A stretch of 64,000 nt of DNA. It comes from Streptomyces flavidovirens DSM 40150 (lineage in GTDB: Bacteria > Actinomycetota > Actinomycetes > Streptomycetales > Streptomycetaceae). A program made the translations under genes and the position numbers. Shown in pieces: positions 19,383-28,439 of this stretch (its first letter is position 1; every line of letters begins with the position of its first letter). The DNA lies in assembly GCF_000429085.1 (NCBI RefSeq), contig NZ_AUBE01000007.1, positions 1 through 64,000 on the forward strand, in the 5' to 3' direction. Below the pieces are notes generated by a model. It worked only from the letters and a program-made list of their open reading frames with translations. It did no database searches and was not told the origin of the DNA.

Positions 19383-20606
19383 ATGGTGCTTGTCGCCGTC
19401 TTCGGCGCCGCATTGCTGGTCGCGGTACTGGTCTCCGGTCTCGCGGCTCGCTCCGTCCTATCCACGTCCCTGCTTTTCCTCGTCGCCGGCGCCTTGGTCA
19501 GCGACGGGTTCCTCGGTCTGATCCACATCACAGCGGACAGCGCTATTGTCGCTGTCACAGCAGACCTCGCCCTGTTCACCGTGCTCTTCACCGACGGCAT
19601 GCACGTCTCGTTCCCGGCCTTGCGCAACGCCTGGCGCAATCCCGCCCGTGCACTGGCCTTCGGCATGCCTCTGGCGTTCGTCGGAATGGCACTGCTGACG
19701 CATTTCCTGCTCGGGCTGGACTGGACTACGTCCTTCCTCGTCGGGGCGGTACTGGCACCGACTGACCCGGTCTTCGCCTCGGCCATCGTGGGACGTAAGG
19801 AGGTCCCCGCACGATTGCGGCAGCTCCTGAACGTCGAAAGCGGCATCAATGACGGTCTGGCGTTGCCTGTAGTACTTCTGCTGATCGCTGCCGCCGGCCC
19901 GACTTCACATGCAGCCGAAGCTTCACCATCGAAAATCGTGCTGGAGCTCGGCGTGGGTCTGGCCTTCGGAATCGCCCTGCCACTCATCGTGAACTGGCTG
20001 GTTCGGTTCCGCCTTCTAGGAGCGGAACCCAGGCTGCAACCACTGCTGCCACTGGCAACAGGAATCCTGCTCTACGCCGTCTGTCACCTCACTCACGCCA
20101 ACCCTTACTTGGCGGCGTTCTCGGCCGGCGCGGTTCTCGCCTCCGTATCACCGGAGAGCGCCAGGGCCTTCGGCCCGTTGGGCGACGCGCTGTCCGAATT
20201 GGCGAAATTCGCTGCGCTTCTTGTCTTCGGTGCCCTCCTCACCCCTCACCTCTTCGGCGACCTCCCGCTGGGAGGCTATGTCGTTTGTGTCCTGTCGATT
20301 CTGCTGGTCCGGCCGACTTCCTTGCTCATCTCCTTGATCGGCACCCGCTTCAACCGACGCGAACGACTGGCAGCGGCCTGGTTCGGGCCGAAGGGATTCG
20401 CCTCTGTCGTCTATGGCTTGCTTGTCTTGGAATCGGGCATCCCCCAGGCCGAGCAGGCGTTCACCGTGATCGCCGTGTGCATCGCCTTTTCGATCGCTGC
20501 TCACAGCAGCACCGATGTACCCGTCGCCCGTGCCTTTGATGTCGACGACCTCGTCGGCATCCCTAGCCACAAGGAAAGCCCGCTGCCCAGTTCGCCATCG
20601 GCATGA
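19383..20606 (+). CDS. CPA1-type cation/H+ antiporter (second copy)
   Basis: A 407-residue membrane protein. ATG at 19383; no strong ribosome site. Hallmarks are VLAPTDPVFASAIVGR and LNVESGINDGLALPVVLL, plus AWFGPKGFASVVYGLLV near the C-terminus. It shares the family but not close sequence with the antiporter at 5403-6626. It follows a DUF421 relic, as the other antiporter neighbours an intact DUF421 gene. Confidence 0.92.
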   Translation: MVLVAVFGAALLVAVLVSGLAARSVLSTSLLFLVAGALVSDGFLGLIHITADSAIVAVTADLALFTVLFTDGMHVSFPALRNAWRNPARALAFGMPLAFVGMALLTHFLLGLDWTTSFLVGAVLAPTDPVFASAIVGRKEVPARLRQLLNVESGINDGLALPVVLLLIAAAGPTSHAAEASPSKIVLELGVGLAFGIALPLIVNWLVRFRLLGAEPRLQPLLPLATGILLYAVCHLTHANPYLAAFSAGAVLASVSPESARAFGPLGDALSELAKFAALLVFGALLTPHLFGDLPLGGYVVCVLSILLVRPTSLLISLIGTRFNRRERLAAAWFGPKGFASVVYGLLVLESGIPQAEQAFTVIAVCIAFSIAAHSSTDVPVARAFDVDDLVGIPSHKESPLPSSPSA

Positions 20607-20891
20607 GTACACGGAAACAGGGCCGCCGTATCACCCTGGTTACGGGGACCGTTGGTGGTGGCCGCAGTTGGCGCGGCAGGCGCTCTGTGCGAACCTGGGC
20701 GCTTCGAATCTGTAACGTTGTCCGCTGGCCAGCGCAAGATGCGCATATCCTTGATCCTGACGGACTGAAGCCGCTGAGAGGTACGTGGGCTGGGCTGCTC
20801 GCCAGGCTGCGCAACGCGGGTTTGTAGCTCTGTCTTCGGCGTCGGCTGCCACGCCACGCCTGCCCGCCGCCATTACTTCGGGGGAGATGCA

Positions 20892-21962
20892 CTGACTGGC
20901 GCAAGCACTCCAAAGCCCACGGTGCTCTCTGCCTTGCCGTTCTGCGTCATGGCAGCCGTAGCAGCGGTGGACATCACGGCCGGCCCGGACGTGGGCTTCC
21001 TGCCGCTGGTCTCACTCGGGCCGGCGTTCGCCAGCCTCGTCGGGGGATGGCGCCGCACCGCGATCATCGGAGCAATGGCCCTCGGGCTGTGTGCCGCACT
21101 CGGGTTGTACGACGGGCTGTTCGACAGTCGACGTGGCATCACCGCCATGGCTTCTGTTGCCGGAGTGACGGCGGCCGGTCTGGCAGCCGCCGCAATGCGC
21201 CAGCGCCGTGAAGCAGAGCTCGCCAACGTCCGGTCCATCGCCGAGGTCGCCCAGCGGGTTCTGCTCAGACCAGTCCCACGCCACGCCGGGAACCTTTCGA
21301 TCGCCGTTTCGTACACATCCGCGACCGCCGAAGCACATATCGGCGGCGATCTGTACGAAGTCGTCAGGTCATCGGCCGGTGTACGGATCATCGTCGGGGA
21401 TGTGCAAGGCAAGGGTCTGGAAGCGGTAGAGACCGCAGCTGCCGTCCTAGGCGCCTTCAGGGAAGCGGCTCACGACGCGCCTGATCTGACGGCAATCGGC
21501 ATCCGATTGGAACGGGCCGTACAGCGCCAGGGGAACGGTGAGAAATTCGTGACTGCTGTACTGGCCGAAGTCCGCACAGAGCACAACGCGACTTTCCTGA
21601 ACTTCGGACACCCACCGCCCCTGATCACCCGCCCTGACGGGTCCGTGGAATTCGCCGAGCCGCCCTCCTACGCTCCCCCTCTGGGGCTCAGCGACCAAGC
21701 ACCCGATGCTGCAGAACCCTTCGGCGTTCCCCTGCCACCCGGCAGCCAGCTGTTCTTCTATACCGACGGAGTGACAGAGGCTCGGAACAACGACGGCCGC
21801 TTCTACCCCCTTCATGAGCGCGTCTCACTGCTCAGGGCCGACGAAGCTGATGCAGCCCTTGACGCTGTGCGAGCCGACCTTATCCGGTACACGCAAGGCC
21901 CCCTCCATGACGACGCAGCCATGCTCCTGCTGCGCTACGACGATCTACCACACGCCAGTTAA
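20892..21962 (+). CDS. Membrane-anchored PP2C/SpoIIE-type phosphatase
   Basis: An N-terminal domain with three membrane helices is followed by a SpoIIE/RsbU phosphatase domain: HIGGDLYEVVRSSAGVRII, VGDVQGKGLEAVETAA, NFGHPPPLI, FFYTDGVTEARNNDGRFYPL and GPLHDDAAMLLLRYD. These carry the metal-binding aspartates. Such enzymes dephosphorylate anti-anti-sigma factors. The first usual start is GTG at 20922. A CTG at 20892, six bases after GGGGGAG, would give the more normal N-terminus LTGASTPKPT and is proposed here. No partner anti-sigma gene is adjacent. Confidence 0.85.
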   Translation: MTGASTPKPTVLSALPFCVMAAVAAVDITAGPDVGFLPLVSLGPAFASLVGGWRRTAIIGAMALGLCAALGLYDGLFDSRRGITAMASVAGVTAAGLAAAAMRQRREAELANVRSIAEVAQRVLLRPVPRHAGNLSIAVSYTSATAEAHIGGDLYEVVRSSAGVRIIVGDVQGKGLEAVETAAAVLGAFREAAHDAPDLTAIGIRLERAVQRQGNGEKFVTAVLAEVRTEHNATFLNFGHPPPLITRPDGSVEFAEPPSYAPPLGLSDQAPDAAEPFGVPLPPGSQLFFYTDGVTEARNNDGRFYPLHERVSLLRADEADAALDAVRADLIRYTQGPLHDDAAMLLLRYDDLPHAS

Positions 21963-22604
21963 GCGCCCAGCCCGTTTCCCATAGCGCGCCGCTCGGCACG
22001 GGGAATGGAATGCGGACGGGGCCATCACAATCGCTCGACCTGCACGACGCCCGTGAAAAGGCCGAACGGCATAGGCGAGGCAGGGGCTCCTTCGTCAGAT
22101 GGCGGCGTACGCCGCCGTCACAAGCAAGGCCACCAAGGCGAGGAGGGCCAGGCAAATGTCAACTACCTTCCCCCCGTCCCGCTGCGCCGAAACTCATCCT
22201 GCTGGTCGTGGTCCTCCCGGCCTTGAGGAACTGCTGGTTAAGCACCGCCATGCAGAAGGCGAGGCCGGGGCCGTCGTGGACAAGGCTTCGTTCGATCTGG
22301 CAGAGGATGCGCCCGTCGTCCCTCTCGTGTTCCGTGTCAGCACCTGCTCCTTGAAGGCTGTGGCCCGCGCAGGGAGTACGCAGCTCGCGCATATCTGAGC
22401 GGCGCTTCGGCTGCGACCGATGATGCCTCTCATGGGCGTGCTCAGGGGCTTCGTCGCGGGCTAGCCACGGGCCCCAATCGCCGAGCGGGCTGGTCGTTCG
22501 CTCCACATCCCTAACTGGCTGCGCGTCCATTGTGAACCGCTCATCCCAAGACGCTGAGGTGAGCCCGGCGGCACACCTCGCAAGTGATTCCCCGAGCAAG
22601 TGCC
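21963..22604. other. Intergenic stretch of about 640 bp
   Basis: One small plus-strand frame near 22159-22398 (MSTTFPPSRCAETHP...AHI, 80 residues) has a purine-rich GAGGAGG some 12 bp upstream but no recognisable relatives. It is left unannotated. Confidence 0.35.
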
Positions 22605-22742
22605 TCACTGGTGGCTTACCCATGCTGGCCAAGTCGACCATTTCTTCCTGTGGACTCGCACATGGTCATGGCATAGCGCGGCCCCGCAGTGGGTGCAGAC
22701 GACTACGGCGACCTTCGTTTCGCGGCACTCGAAGCAGTTCAT
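22605..22742 (-). pseudogene. DUF2180-like small zinc protein, frameshifted
   Basis: The frame from ATG at 22742 gives MNCFECRETKVAVVVCTHCG and LCHDHVRVHRKK. It then leaves the family, while the next frame continues with SMGKPPVRHLLGESLA. The intact relative is at 7914-8120. Only the first two cysteine pairs remain in one frame. Confidence 0.7.
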
Positions 22743-23206
22743 GAGCTGCTGCACCTTTCTGATGGGGATCTCTGAAAACGGCTCTGTCCGGAGCTCCGGA
22801 TGCTTTCGGTGATCTTGCCGATGCTCCCGCGCCGCGCTCAGTGCCTATTGGGCGCCGCGGGTCGGTTAGCCCGTAAGCGCCTCTTGTGTAGCGCCGGGCC
22901 GGCACCCTGGATTGCCGGGCTGCGGCAGGCGAACCGGGCCCCTTGGAACGCAACCGCGCCGGCGACTGAAGATCACCAACAGCATCCGGAAAGTGAGTCA
23001 GAATCCAAACCCGGAGCCACACACGAGGGCGGCATCGCCGGACGAGCCCGCATCGAGAACGTCCCGGACGGAAGCGAGCACCGTACGGGGCGTGGACCAC
23101 CAGCCAACACGCAGCCGCGACCGCCTCGACCACGCCCAACTCGTTGTCCTCGTCCACCTCCCAGTGCAACGGGCGCAGCAGCGGACTGGCCTGCGATGAT
23201 GACGGC
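22743..23206. other. Intergenic stretch with a short ISL3-like end repeat
   Basis: No gene was recognised. The 17-mer AGATCACCAACAGCATC at 22970-22986 recurs at 23974-23990, beside the ISL3 transposase fragment. It probably marks another relic of the same element type. Confidence 0.5.
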
Positions 23207-23734
23207 GTGCCAGAGCCAGGGACCACTGCCGTCGTCATTGTCTTGCCCGATGCCGCCCCGCTCCTCGAGGCGGCGTGGCGTATCGACCCAGCTCTGGTGC
23301 GTCGTGGGGTGCCGGCGCACGTCTCGCTCCTCTACCCGTTCGTGCCGGAAACGGCGCTGACAGATCAGGACAAGAAGGGCGTGCGTTCCCTGGCTGCGAG
23401 TTTTCCGGCAGCTGATCTCCTCTTGGAGGAGGTGGTGACGGCGTCCGGCTTCGTCTCCGTCACCGTTCCGGGACTCCAACCGATCGTCGATGCGTTCCGC
23501 GCCCAGTGGCCCAAATTGCGCCCGTACAGGGGCCGCTTCGGGGCGCGGCCCGCCGCCCATGTCACGGTCGCTATGGGTGCGGACAACCCGACAGCTGCCG
23601 CCCATGTCCGCGCTGCGATCGGCAGCCTGCTGCCGCTGCACACCCGTGCGGCGGCGGTCCAGCTGGTGGTGCTGACGGAGGAAGGCTGGCAGCCGCGGTT
23701 CACCGTGCCGCTCGGCGTCCCGGACGGGCCGTAA
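23207..23734 (+). CDS. 2'-5' RNA ligase / cyclic phosphodiesterase superfamily protein
   Basis: A 175-residue protein from a GTG at 23207. It has the two H-x-S/T motifs of the 2H phosphoesterase fold: PAHVSLLYPFVP near residue 38 and AAHVTVAMGAD near residue 117. Members open or ligate 2',3'-cyclic or 2'-5' phosphodiesters on RNA or nucleotides. No strong ribosome site is visible, but the frame is intact and clean. Neighbours are relics, so context gives no hint of substrate. Confidence 0.8.
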   Translation: MPEPGTTAVVIVLPDAAPLLEAAWRIDPALVRRGVPAHVSLLYPFVPETALTDQDKKGVRSLAASFPAADLLLEEVVTASGFVSVTVPGLQPIVDAFRAQWPKLRPYRGRFGARPAAHVTVAMGADNPTAAAHVRAAIGSLLPLHTRAAAVQLVVLTEEGWQPRFTVPLGVPDGP

Positions 23735-24003
23735 ACACCGCCTGCCAGTCCCTCGCCCCTGGCCGCGAGCACAGCCCGAGGCCGGCAGCCCGTCCTCGGC
23801 CACATCCCGAGGACCAGTGATCTTGTCGCGGCCCGTTGGCACGGCGGTGTTGCACCCCCTGGGGCTGCCTTTGCAGCCATTGGACGTGCTCTCGACTGCC
23901 CCCGGCCAACGGCCCGGCTCAACCGCGCGTCACGCGACCAGCGGCTATTCGCACGCACCGTGGTTCCACCTGGAGATCACCAACAGCATCAGTTCCGTGA
24001 ATC

Positions 24004-24380
24004 TCATGACTGGGTGAGGATTCGGGTGCGGAGGAGTGTGAAGGACGCGCGGCCGTACATTGCTCTCTTGAGCGTTTTCACCCTGTTGACGTGGCCTTCG
24101 AAGATGGCTCCAGGTGAGGGTGAGACCGGCGGTGACAGCGTCGAGGTCACGGCGGAGGAATTCGGCGAAGCCGCTAATGGGCTTGGGTGCGTCCTGTTTC
24201 CCCTGGCGGATCCAGTGGTGCAGGAGGTGTCCGCGCTGGTTGCGGACCAGATCGGCGAAGGATCGTGCCAGGTCGCAAGCCCGGGTGATGTCCGGGCAGG
24301 CGAGGCGGACTTCGAGCAGCCGCTCGCCTTGGCTCTCGGTGACGGACACGCGAGGCCGCATGATCCATGACGTGATCTTG
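24004..24380 (-). pseudogene. ISL3-family transposase, C-terminal fragment
   Basis: One frame holds FAEFLRRDLDAVTAGLTLTW. The next holds IFEGHVNRVKTLKRAMYGRA, ending SFTLLRTRILTQS at a TGA. The E-G-x-V-N-R-x-K-x-LKR block is the signature end of ISL3 transposases. The N-terminal two thirds are missing. The downstream flank (about 23941-24003) holds the end sequence of the element. Confidence 0.8.
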
Positions 24381-24385
24381 CGGTC

Positions 24386-24607
24386 AACGACGTGTACGAA
24401 GGGGCAATGGAACTCGCCTACGCTGAGGCCGACCGCCGCAGAGCCCAACTGCACCTGGTGTACGCCGACGACGTGCGTCTCGCACCTCCGGTGCCGGCCG
24501 GCGTGGTGCCGCCAGTCTTCGGCCCCGTGCCTCCCGCTCCGATCGAGCCTCTTCCGCACACGGCCCAGTGCCCCGTGGGAGTCGTCCCAGCTCCGGCGCA
24601 GGACTAG
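24386..24607 (+). pseudogene. Universal stress protein with internal deletion
   Basis: The open frame contains ELAYAEADRRRAQLHLVYAD, the first helix and strand of a Usp domain, and then HTAQCPVGVVPAPA, the last strand. The nucleotide-binding middle is gone. Its 5' end abuts the ISL3 fragment, so insertion and deletion probably destroyed it. Confidence 0.7.
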
Positions 24608-24871
24608 ACCGCAGCAGCTCAGTATTCGTTTATCCCACGTAACGCATGGTGCTGATCCGGTACTTCAGCGCTACGGCTGCAAGCATGCTGCTGGGCCGCC
24701 TTCGTGAATCCTGCGGTGACGTTTGCCCACTGTGACCGTGGCAACCCGTGAACGCGCGGAGGTTGTGTTCGGCTGCCAACAGCAGCATGAACCAGGCGTC
24801 GTCCCCCTCGCCCGACCCATGGTGGCATCGGTCGCCGCCGTCCCTGGGGCGAGCTCAGCCAGGAGGCACCC

Positions 24872-25297
24872 ATGAAGCGTAATCGTCCCACCGTTAAGCG
24901 CGCGGCCCCCCGGCCGTCTGGGCCGGAACTCGCCGGAGGGGTGAGAAACTCCCTCATCAGCGTGTTGATGCTGCTTGCGGGCGTCTGGCTGTTTGTTGCG
25001 GCTTGGGTCATCGGGTACCCGTTCAACGAGCCGGCGGTCGATGCGCACCTGAACGAGATGGCTGTCGGTGTCGTCGTCTTCCTTGTGGCCGTAGCCCGCC
25101 TGGTGCGCCGACGCGGGCCGGTGTCTGACCTCGTCGTCACGGCGGCAGGGGCGTGGATTATTGCCGCACCGTTCGTGGTGAGCTACGGCGACTCCTCAAA
25201 GGCGGACGCGGCTCGGATTAACGACGTAGCCACCGGCGTAGTGGTGATTGTGCTGTCCGTGATCTCTCTGTGGATTGCACGGGAGCGGCGAGCCTGA
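24872..25297 (+). CDS. SPW-repeat membrane protein
   Basis: A 141-residue protein with a basic N-terminus and four membrane helices arranged as two repeats. Each has a G-x-W motif: AGVWLFVAAWVIGYP and AGAWIIAAPFVVSYGDS, followed by NEMAVGVVVF and NDVATGVVVI. This matches the SPW repeat family of actinomycetes. CCAGGAGG precedes the ATG. Role unknown. Confidence 0.85.
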   Translation: MKRNRPTVKRAAPRPSGPELAGGVRNSLISVLMLLAGVWLFVAAWVIGYPFNEPAVDAHLNEMAVGVVVFLVAVARLVRRRGPVSDLVVTAAGAWIIAAPFVVSYGDSSKADAARINDVATGVVVIVLSVISLWIARERRA

Positions 25298-25388
25298 GCC
25301 GAAAATTCAACAAGATGTAGCGCCGCTACGTGTGAGCGCTATCGCGCGGGCCGGCACATCGCGACGCACTCCCGACGAGAGGAACTCC

Positions 25389-25853
25389 ATGACCTCCGAG
25401 CACCCATCCACGGCAGTCGACCGCCCCGTACCTAACCTATGAAGGCGCGCAGCGCGCCGTCGGCTTCCCTTCCGACAACGAGTTTCCCCTAGAACGGACG
25501 GCGATCATCGGATGGGACCCTGCGCATGGTGGAGACGGTCCTGGGTCCCCTGACCCGCGGCAGAGCCGCCCTGGCAGGCGCCGGCACTGGGGGTGGTTCG
25601 GAGTACTGGTTGGTCTGCTACTCATGGTGTTCGCCGCCGGTCCCCACACGTGGTCGTGCTCCTGCTCAGCGGACGTACGGTGCAGCCTTCGGGTCCGTCT
25701 TCGAATTCGCTGGCCCGCCTTCACCAACGGTCAACGGGACTTCACTTCGCGCGCAGCCAGATCCCTGCTGCACGCTACGACGTGGTCGCCGACGCCCAGG
25801 TAGCCGAGGAGCCCAGAAACGTGCTCGTCAAACTCGGTTGGCGAGAGTCCTGA
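25389..25853 (+). pseudogene. GSP17M-type stress protein, decayed
   Basis: After ATG at 25389 (GAGGAACTCC upstream) the pieces lie in several frames: VPNLTYEGAQRAV, DNEFPLERTAIIGWD, LTRGRAALAGAGTG, WFGVLVGLLLMVFAAGPH and finally ARYDVVADAQVAEE. In order they reproduce the intact gene at 2870-3361. Several indels are present. Confidence 0.75.
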
Positions 25854-25986
25854 CAGGTCCCGACAACGCGAGGCGTCTCGCACAAGTACCAACCAGCGAC
25901 CCCTGGGTGTCAATTCCACGCCGCGCAGACAACCCATCGGCCTGGCTCGGTTCGCCCCGGCTGCAGACTGTGTGCGGGATGGAGCG

Positions 25987-26499
25987 TCACCCCTGTTGTA
26001 CAGCCGCAAGTGCTAGCTGTGTGGTCTCATCGACCGTACCGCTGATGGGAATAAGCGCCCCTTGTTCACCGGCGGCCAACGGCTCCAGTGCGTCCAACTG
26101 TGATTGAAGGAGGGATACCGGCATGAAATGCCCGCGACGCGCAGCCATGCGTTCGGCGATAAGCTTCGCCGAGCCGTGCAGATGGATGAAGAACACAGAC
26201 GGCGATGCCGACACAAGCCGTTCGCGATAGCACCGTTTCAGTGCCGAGCAGGTGATCACCCCGCCTTGGCGGCCATGCTCGAGCAGCCACTTCGCGATGG
26301 CGTCGAGCCAGGGCGCCCGGTCTTCGTCATCCAGAGGGATGCCAGCCCGCATCTTGGCTACGTTGCCCGGGGAGTGAAAGTCGTCAGCTTCTGCGAAGGG
26401 CACGCCCAGAGACTGGGCCAGGGACTGCCCTACGGTCGTCTTGCCGGATCCTGACACACCCATCACTACGATCAACGAAGCATCTTCATCCTGTGCCAT
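25987..26499 (-). CDS. gntK: Gluconokinase
   Basis: A 170-residue P-loop kinase: Walker A MGVSGSGKTTVGQSLA, the substrate segment EADDFHSPGNVAKMRAGIPL and DEDRAPWL, the helix CSALKRCYRERL, and a C-terminal QLDALEPL. All are diagnostic for GntK-type gluconate kinases, which phosphorylate gluconate to 6-phosphogluconate. A GTG three bases upstream is an alternative start; no clear ribosome site precedes either. The gene is intact. Confidence 0.92.
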   Translation of the reverse strand: MAQDEDASLIVVMGVSGSGKTTVGQSLAQSLGVPFAEADDFHSPGNVAKMRAGIPLDDEDRAPWLDAIAKWLLEHGRQGGVITCSALKRCYRERLVSASPSVFFIHLHGSAKLIAERMAARRGHFMPVSLLQSQLDALEPLAAGEQGALIPISGTVDETTQLALAAVQQG

Positions 26500-26673
26500 C
26501 ACGACAGGCTAGCGCAGTTCCAGGAACTGACGGCTAGGCACTCGGCCACGCGTTCTGTACAGAGCGCTGCACTGGCTCATCAACATAGGGAGATACGGTT
26601 GTCGTTGAAATCCGGACGCTTGAAGCGCGGTACCAGTCCCCTCTTGAGCGCTCACGTGCGTCGGTGAAGACGC

Positions 26674-27267
26674 ATGGCTAGGAACGCTCCGGTGGCGCTA
26701 GAGGTCGCCTTTACCAGAGCCTGCACACTAGTCCGTCTTGGCTTTCCCGTCAGCGCTGTGTTCTTCCTGGTGCAGGGTCAGTGGTCTTCCGGGCTGCGGT
26801 TTCTCCTTGGCCTGGTGCTGCTTACAGCCGTGGCTTGGACGGGTACACCAAAGCCGTACGAAGCTGCATTCATCTCCGTGGTGCTCCTGGGCATGTGGTC
26901 CGACGTCGGCCACTGGTATGCGCAGGTGAATCAGCTGGATACAGCAGTCCACTTTGCTATGGCAGGCTGCGGTTCCATCGTGGTTCTGTTCGGGTTCCTG
27001 CGAATGAGCGGAAAGGAAATGCGGACGGCATCCCGGTACCTGCCCCTCTGGGCCCTCGTGTTTTTAATCGCCATGCTCGGGCTTGCCGCCGCTGCCTTGT
27101 GGGAAATCTACGAGTGGGTAGTGGAACAGTTGGCACCGGAGTCTATGCGGGTCAGCTACAGCGATACGATCGCGGACCTAGTCGCCGGGGTGGCAGGTTC
27201 TGCCGTAGCGGGACTCCTATTTTCCGTTGCGTCGCGTCACCGGTTGTCTCACGCAAGCGAAGACTGA
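26674..27267 (+). CDS. Multipass membrane protein, YjdF/DUF2238-like
   Basis: A 197-residue protein with five or six hydrophobic helices. The pattern LDTAVHFAMAGCGS, then ALWEIYEWVVEQL, then YSDTIADLVAGVAGS, with conserved H, WEIYEW and D, resembles the YjdF/DUF2238 family of inner-membrane proteins. Function unknown. Family assignment rests on these motifs only. Confidence 0.7.
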   Translation: MARNAPVALEVAFTRACTLVRLGFPVSAVFFLVQGQWSSGLRFLLGLVLLTAVAWTGTPKPYEAAFISVVLLGMWSDVGHWYAQVNQLDTAVHFAMAGCGSIVVLFGFLRMSGKEMRTASRYLPLWALVFLIAMLGLAAAALWEIYEWVVEQLAPESMRVSYSDTIADLVAGVAGSAVAGLLFSVASRHRLSHASED

Positions 27268-27336
27268 CCCAAATACGCGCTGACCACTTCCCGCCCCGCG
27301 CGCTTAGGCGCGGCGGCATGACGCAGTGCGGGCGGC

Positions 27337-27475
27337 TCAGCGGTTTGGGGACGGGCTCTGGTCGTAGACCGGGATCTGTGACTGGATGTTGAAGGTGATC
27401 GACCCGGCATCCTGGAACCGCATGGTGATCTTGATGAAATCGCCGCCTCTGACCTGCTGGCGCAGACATCGAGCT
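27337..27475 (-). pseudogene. C-terminal remnant of a PCu(A)C-like protein
   Basis: The minus strand reads [20 protein letters not shown] and [14 protein letters not shown], then a stop. This matches the final strand region of the PCu(A)C-like pseudogene at 13510-14058. It is truncated exactly where a gpsA fragment begins on the other strand, so a recombination joint lies near 27472. Confidence 0.65.
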
Positions 27476-28273
27476 GGCCGCCTCCCTGACGGCGAAGACC
27501 GACCCGGCCGCTGCACTGGCGGGAGCGGACTTCCTCGTGCTCTGTATCCCCGCGCAGTCCCTGCGGGCCAGCCTCGCCGTGTGGGCGGTGCACATCGGGC
27601 CCGACACCGTGATCGTGTCGATGATGAAGAGCATCGAACTGGGCAACGGGCTCGGGCGAGCCAGGTCATTACCGAGGTAACCGGCGTGAGCGCGGACCGG
27701 GTCGCGGTGCCGTCCGGACCGAACCTGGTGCGCGAGATCATGGACGGCCAGCCGACCGCCGCCACCGTCGCCTGCCCCGAAGAGGACGCCGCCCGCCGCT
27801 TCCAGTCGGCGTGCCACACTCCCTACTTCCGGCCCTACACCAGCACCGACGTGATCGGCTGCGAGCTGGGCGGCGCGGTGAAGAACGTCATTGCCCTGGC
27901 GGTCGGCATCGCCTCGGGCATGGGCCTGGGCGCCAACGCGACGGCGATGCTCATCACCCCGCCGGCTGGCGGAGACCAGACGGCTGGCCACTGCCCTCGG
28001 CGCCCACCCCGCCACCCTGGCCGGCCTGAGCGACCTGGTGGCTACCTGCTCCTCCCCGCTCTCCCGCAACCTCACCTTCGGCACCCACCTCGGTCACGGT
28101 CTGAGCGTCGAGCAGGCGACGGCCGCCACACGACAGACCACCGAGGGAATCAAGTCCGCGGAAGCGATCCTCGCCCTGGCTCATGCCACTGCGTCGAGAT
28201 GCCGATCACGGAAGTAATCCCCGCCCTGCTACACGAGAAGGTCACCCTCGACGAGGCGGCTTCGCATTCGTAG
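27472..28273 (+). pseudogene. gpsA: Glycerol-3-phosphate dehydrogenase (NAD(P)+), truncated and frameshifted
   Basis: The N-terminal dinucleotide fold start is missing. Reading begins [20 protein letters not shown] and passes through [26 protein letters not shown] and [20 protein letters not shown], which includes the catalytic lysine. It ends [20 protein letters not shown] and [16 protein letters not shown]. Frame changes near 27650, 27960 and 28190 break it. A dead extra copy of the phospholipid-precursor enzyme. Confidence 0.85.
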
Positions 28274-28439
28274 CCTGATCGCAAGTTTCCGTTGCGTCTC
28301 GCCACCGTGCCACCCGGAGGGGCAGAGAGCGATCGTTCGGCGGACGGGGAACACGGTGGTCCGTAATTGGTGGGCATGGCAGACATACGTGATCTGTGGT
28401 GGGCCGGGGGACGGTTGTCCTACGACGTGTCGTCGACGC

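Noticed and set aside
17778..26499. Glucose dehydrogenase and gluconokinase as a joint gluconate pathway operon
   Set aside because: They are 7 kb apart on opposite strands with unrelated and broken genes between; only a loose metabolic link is possible.
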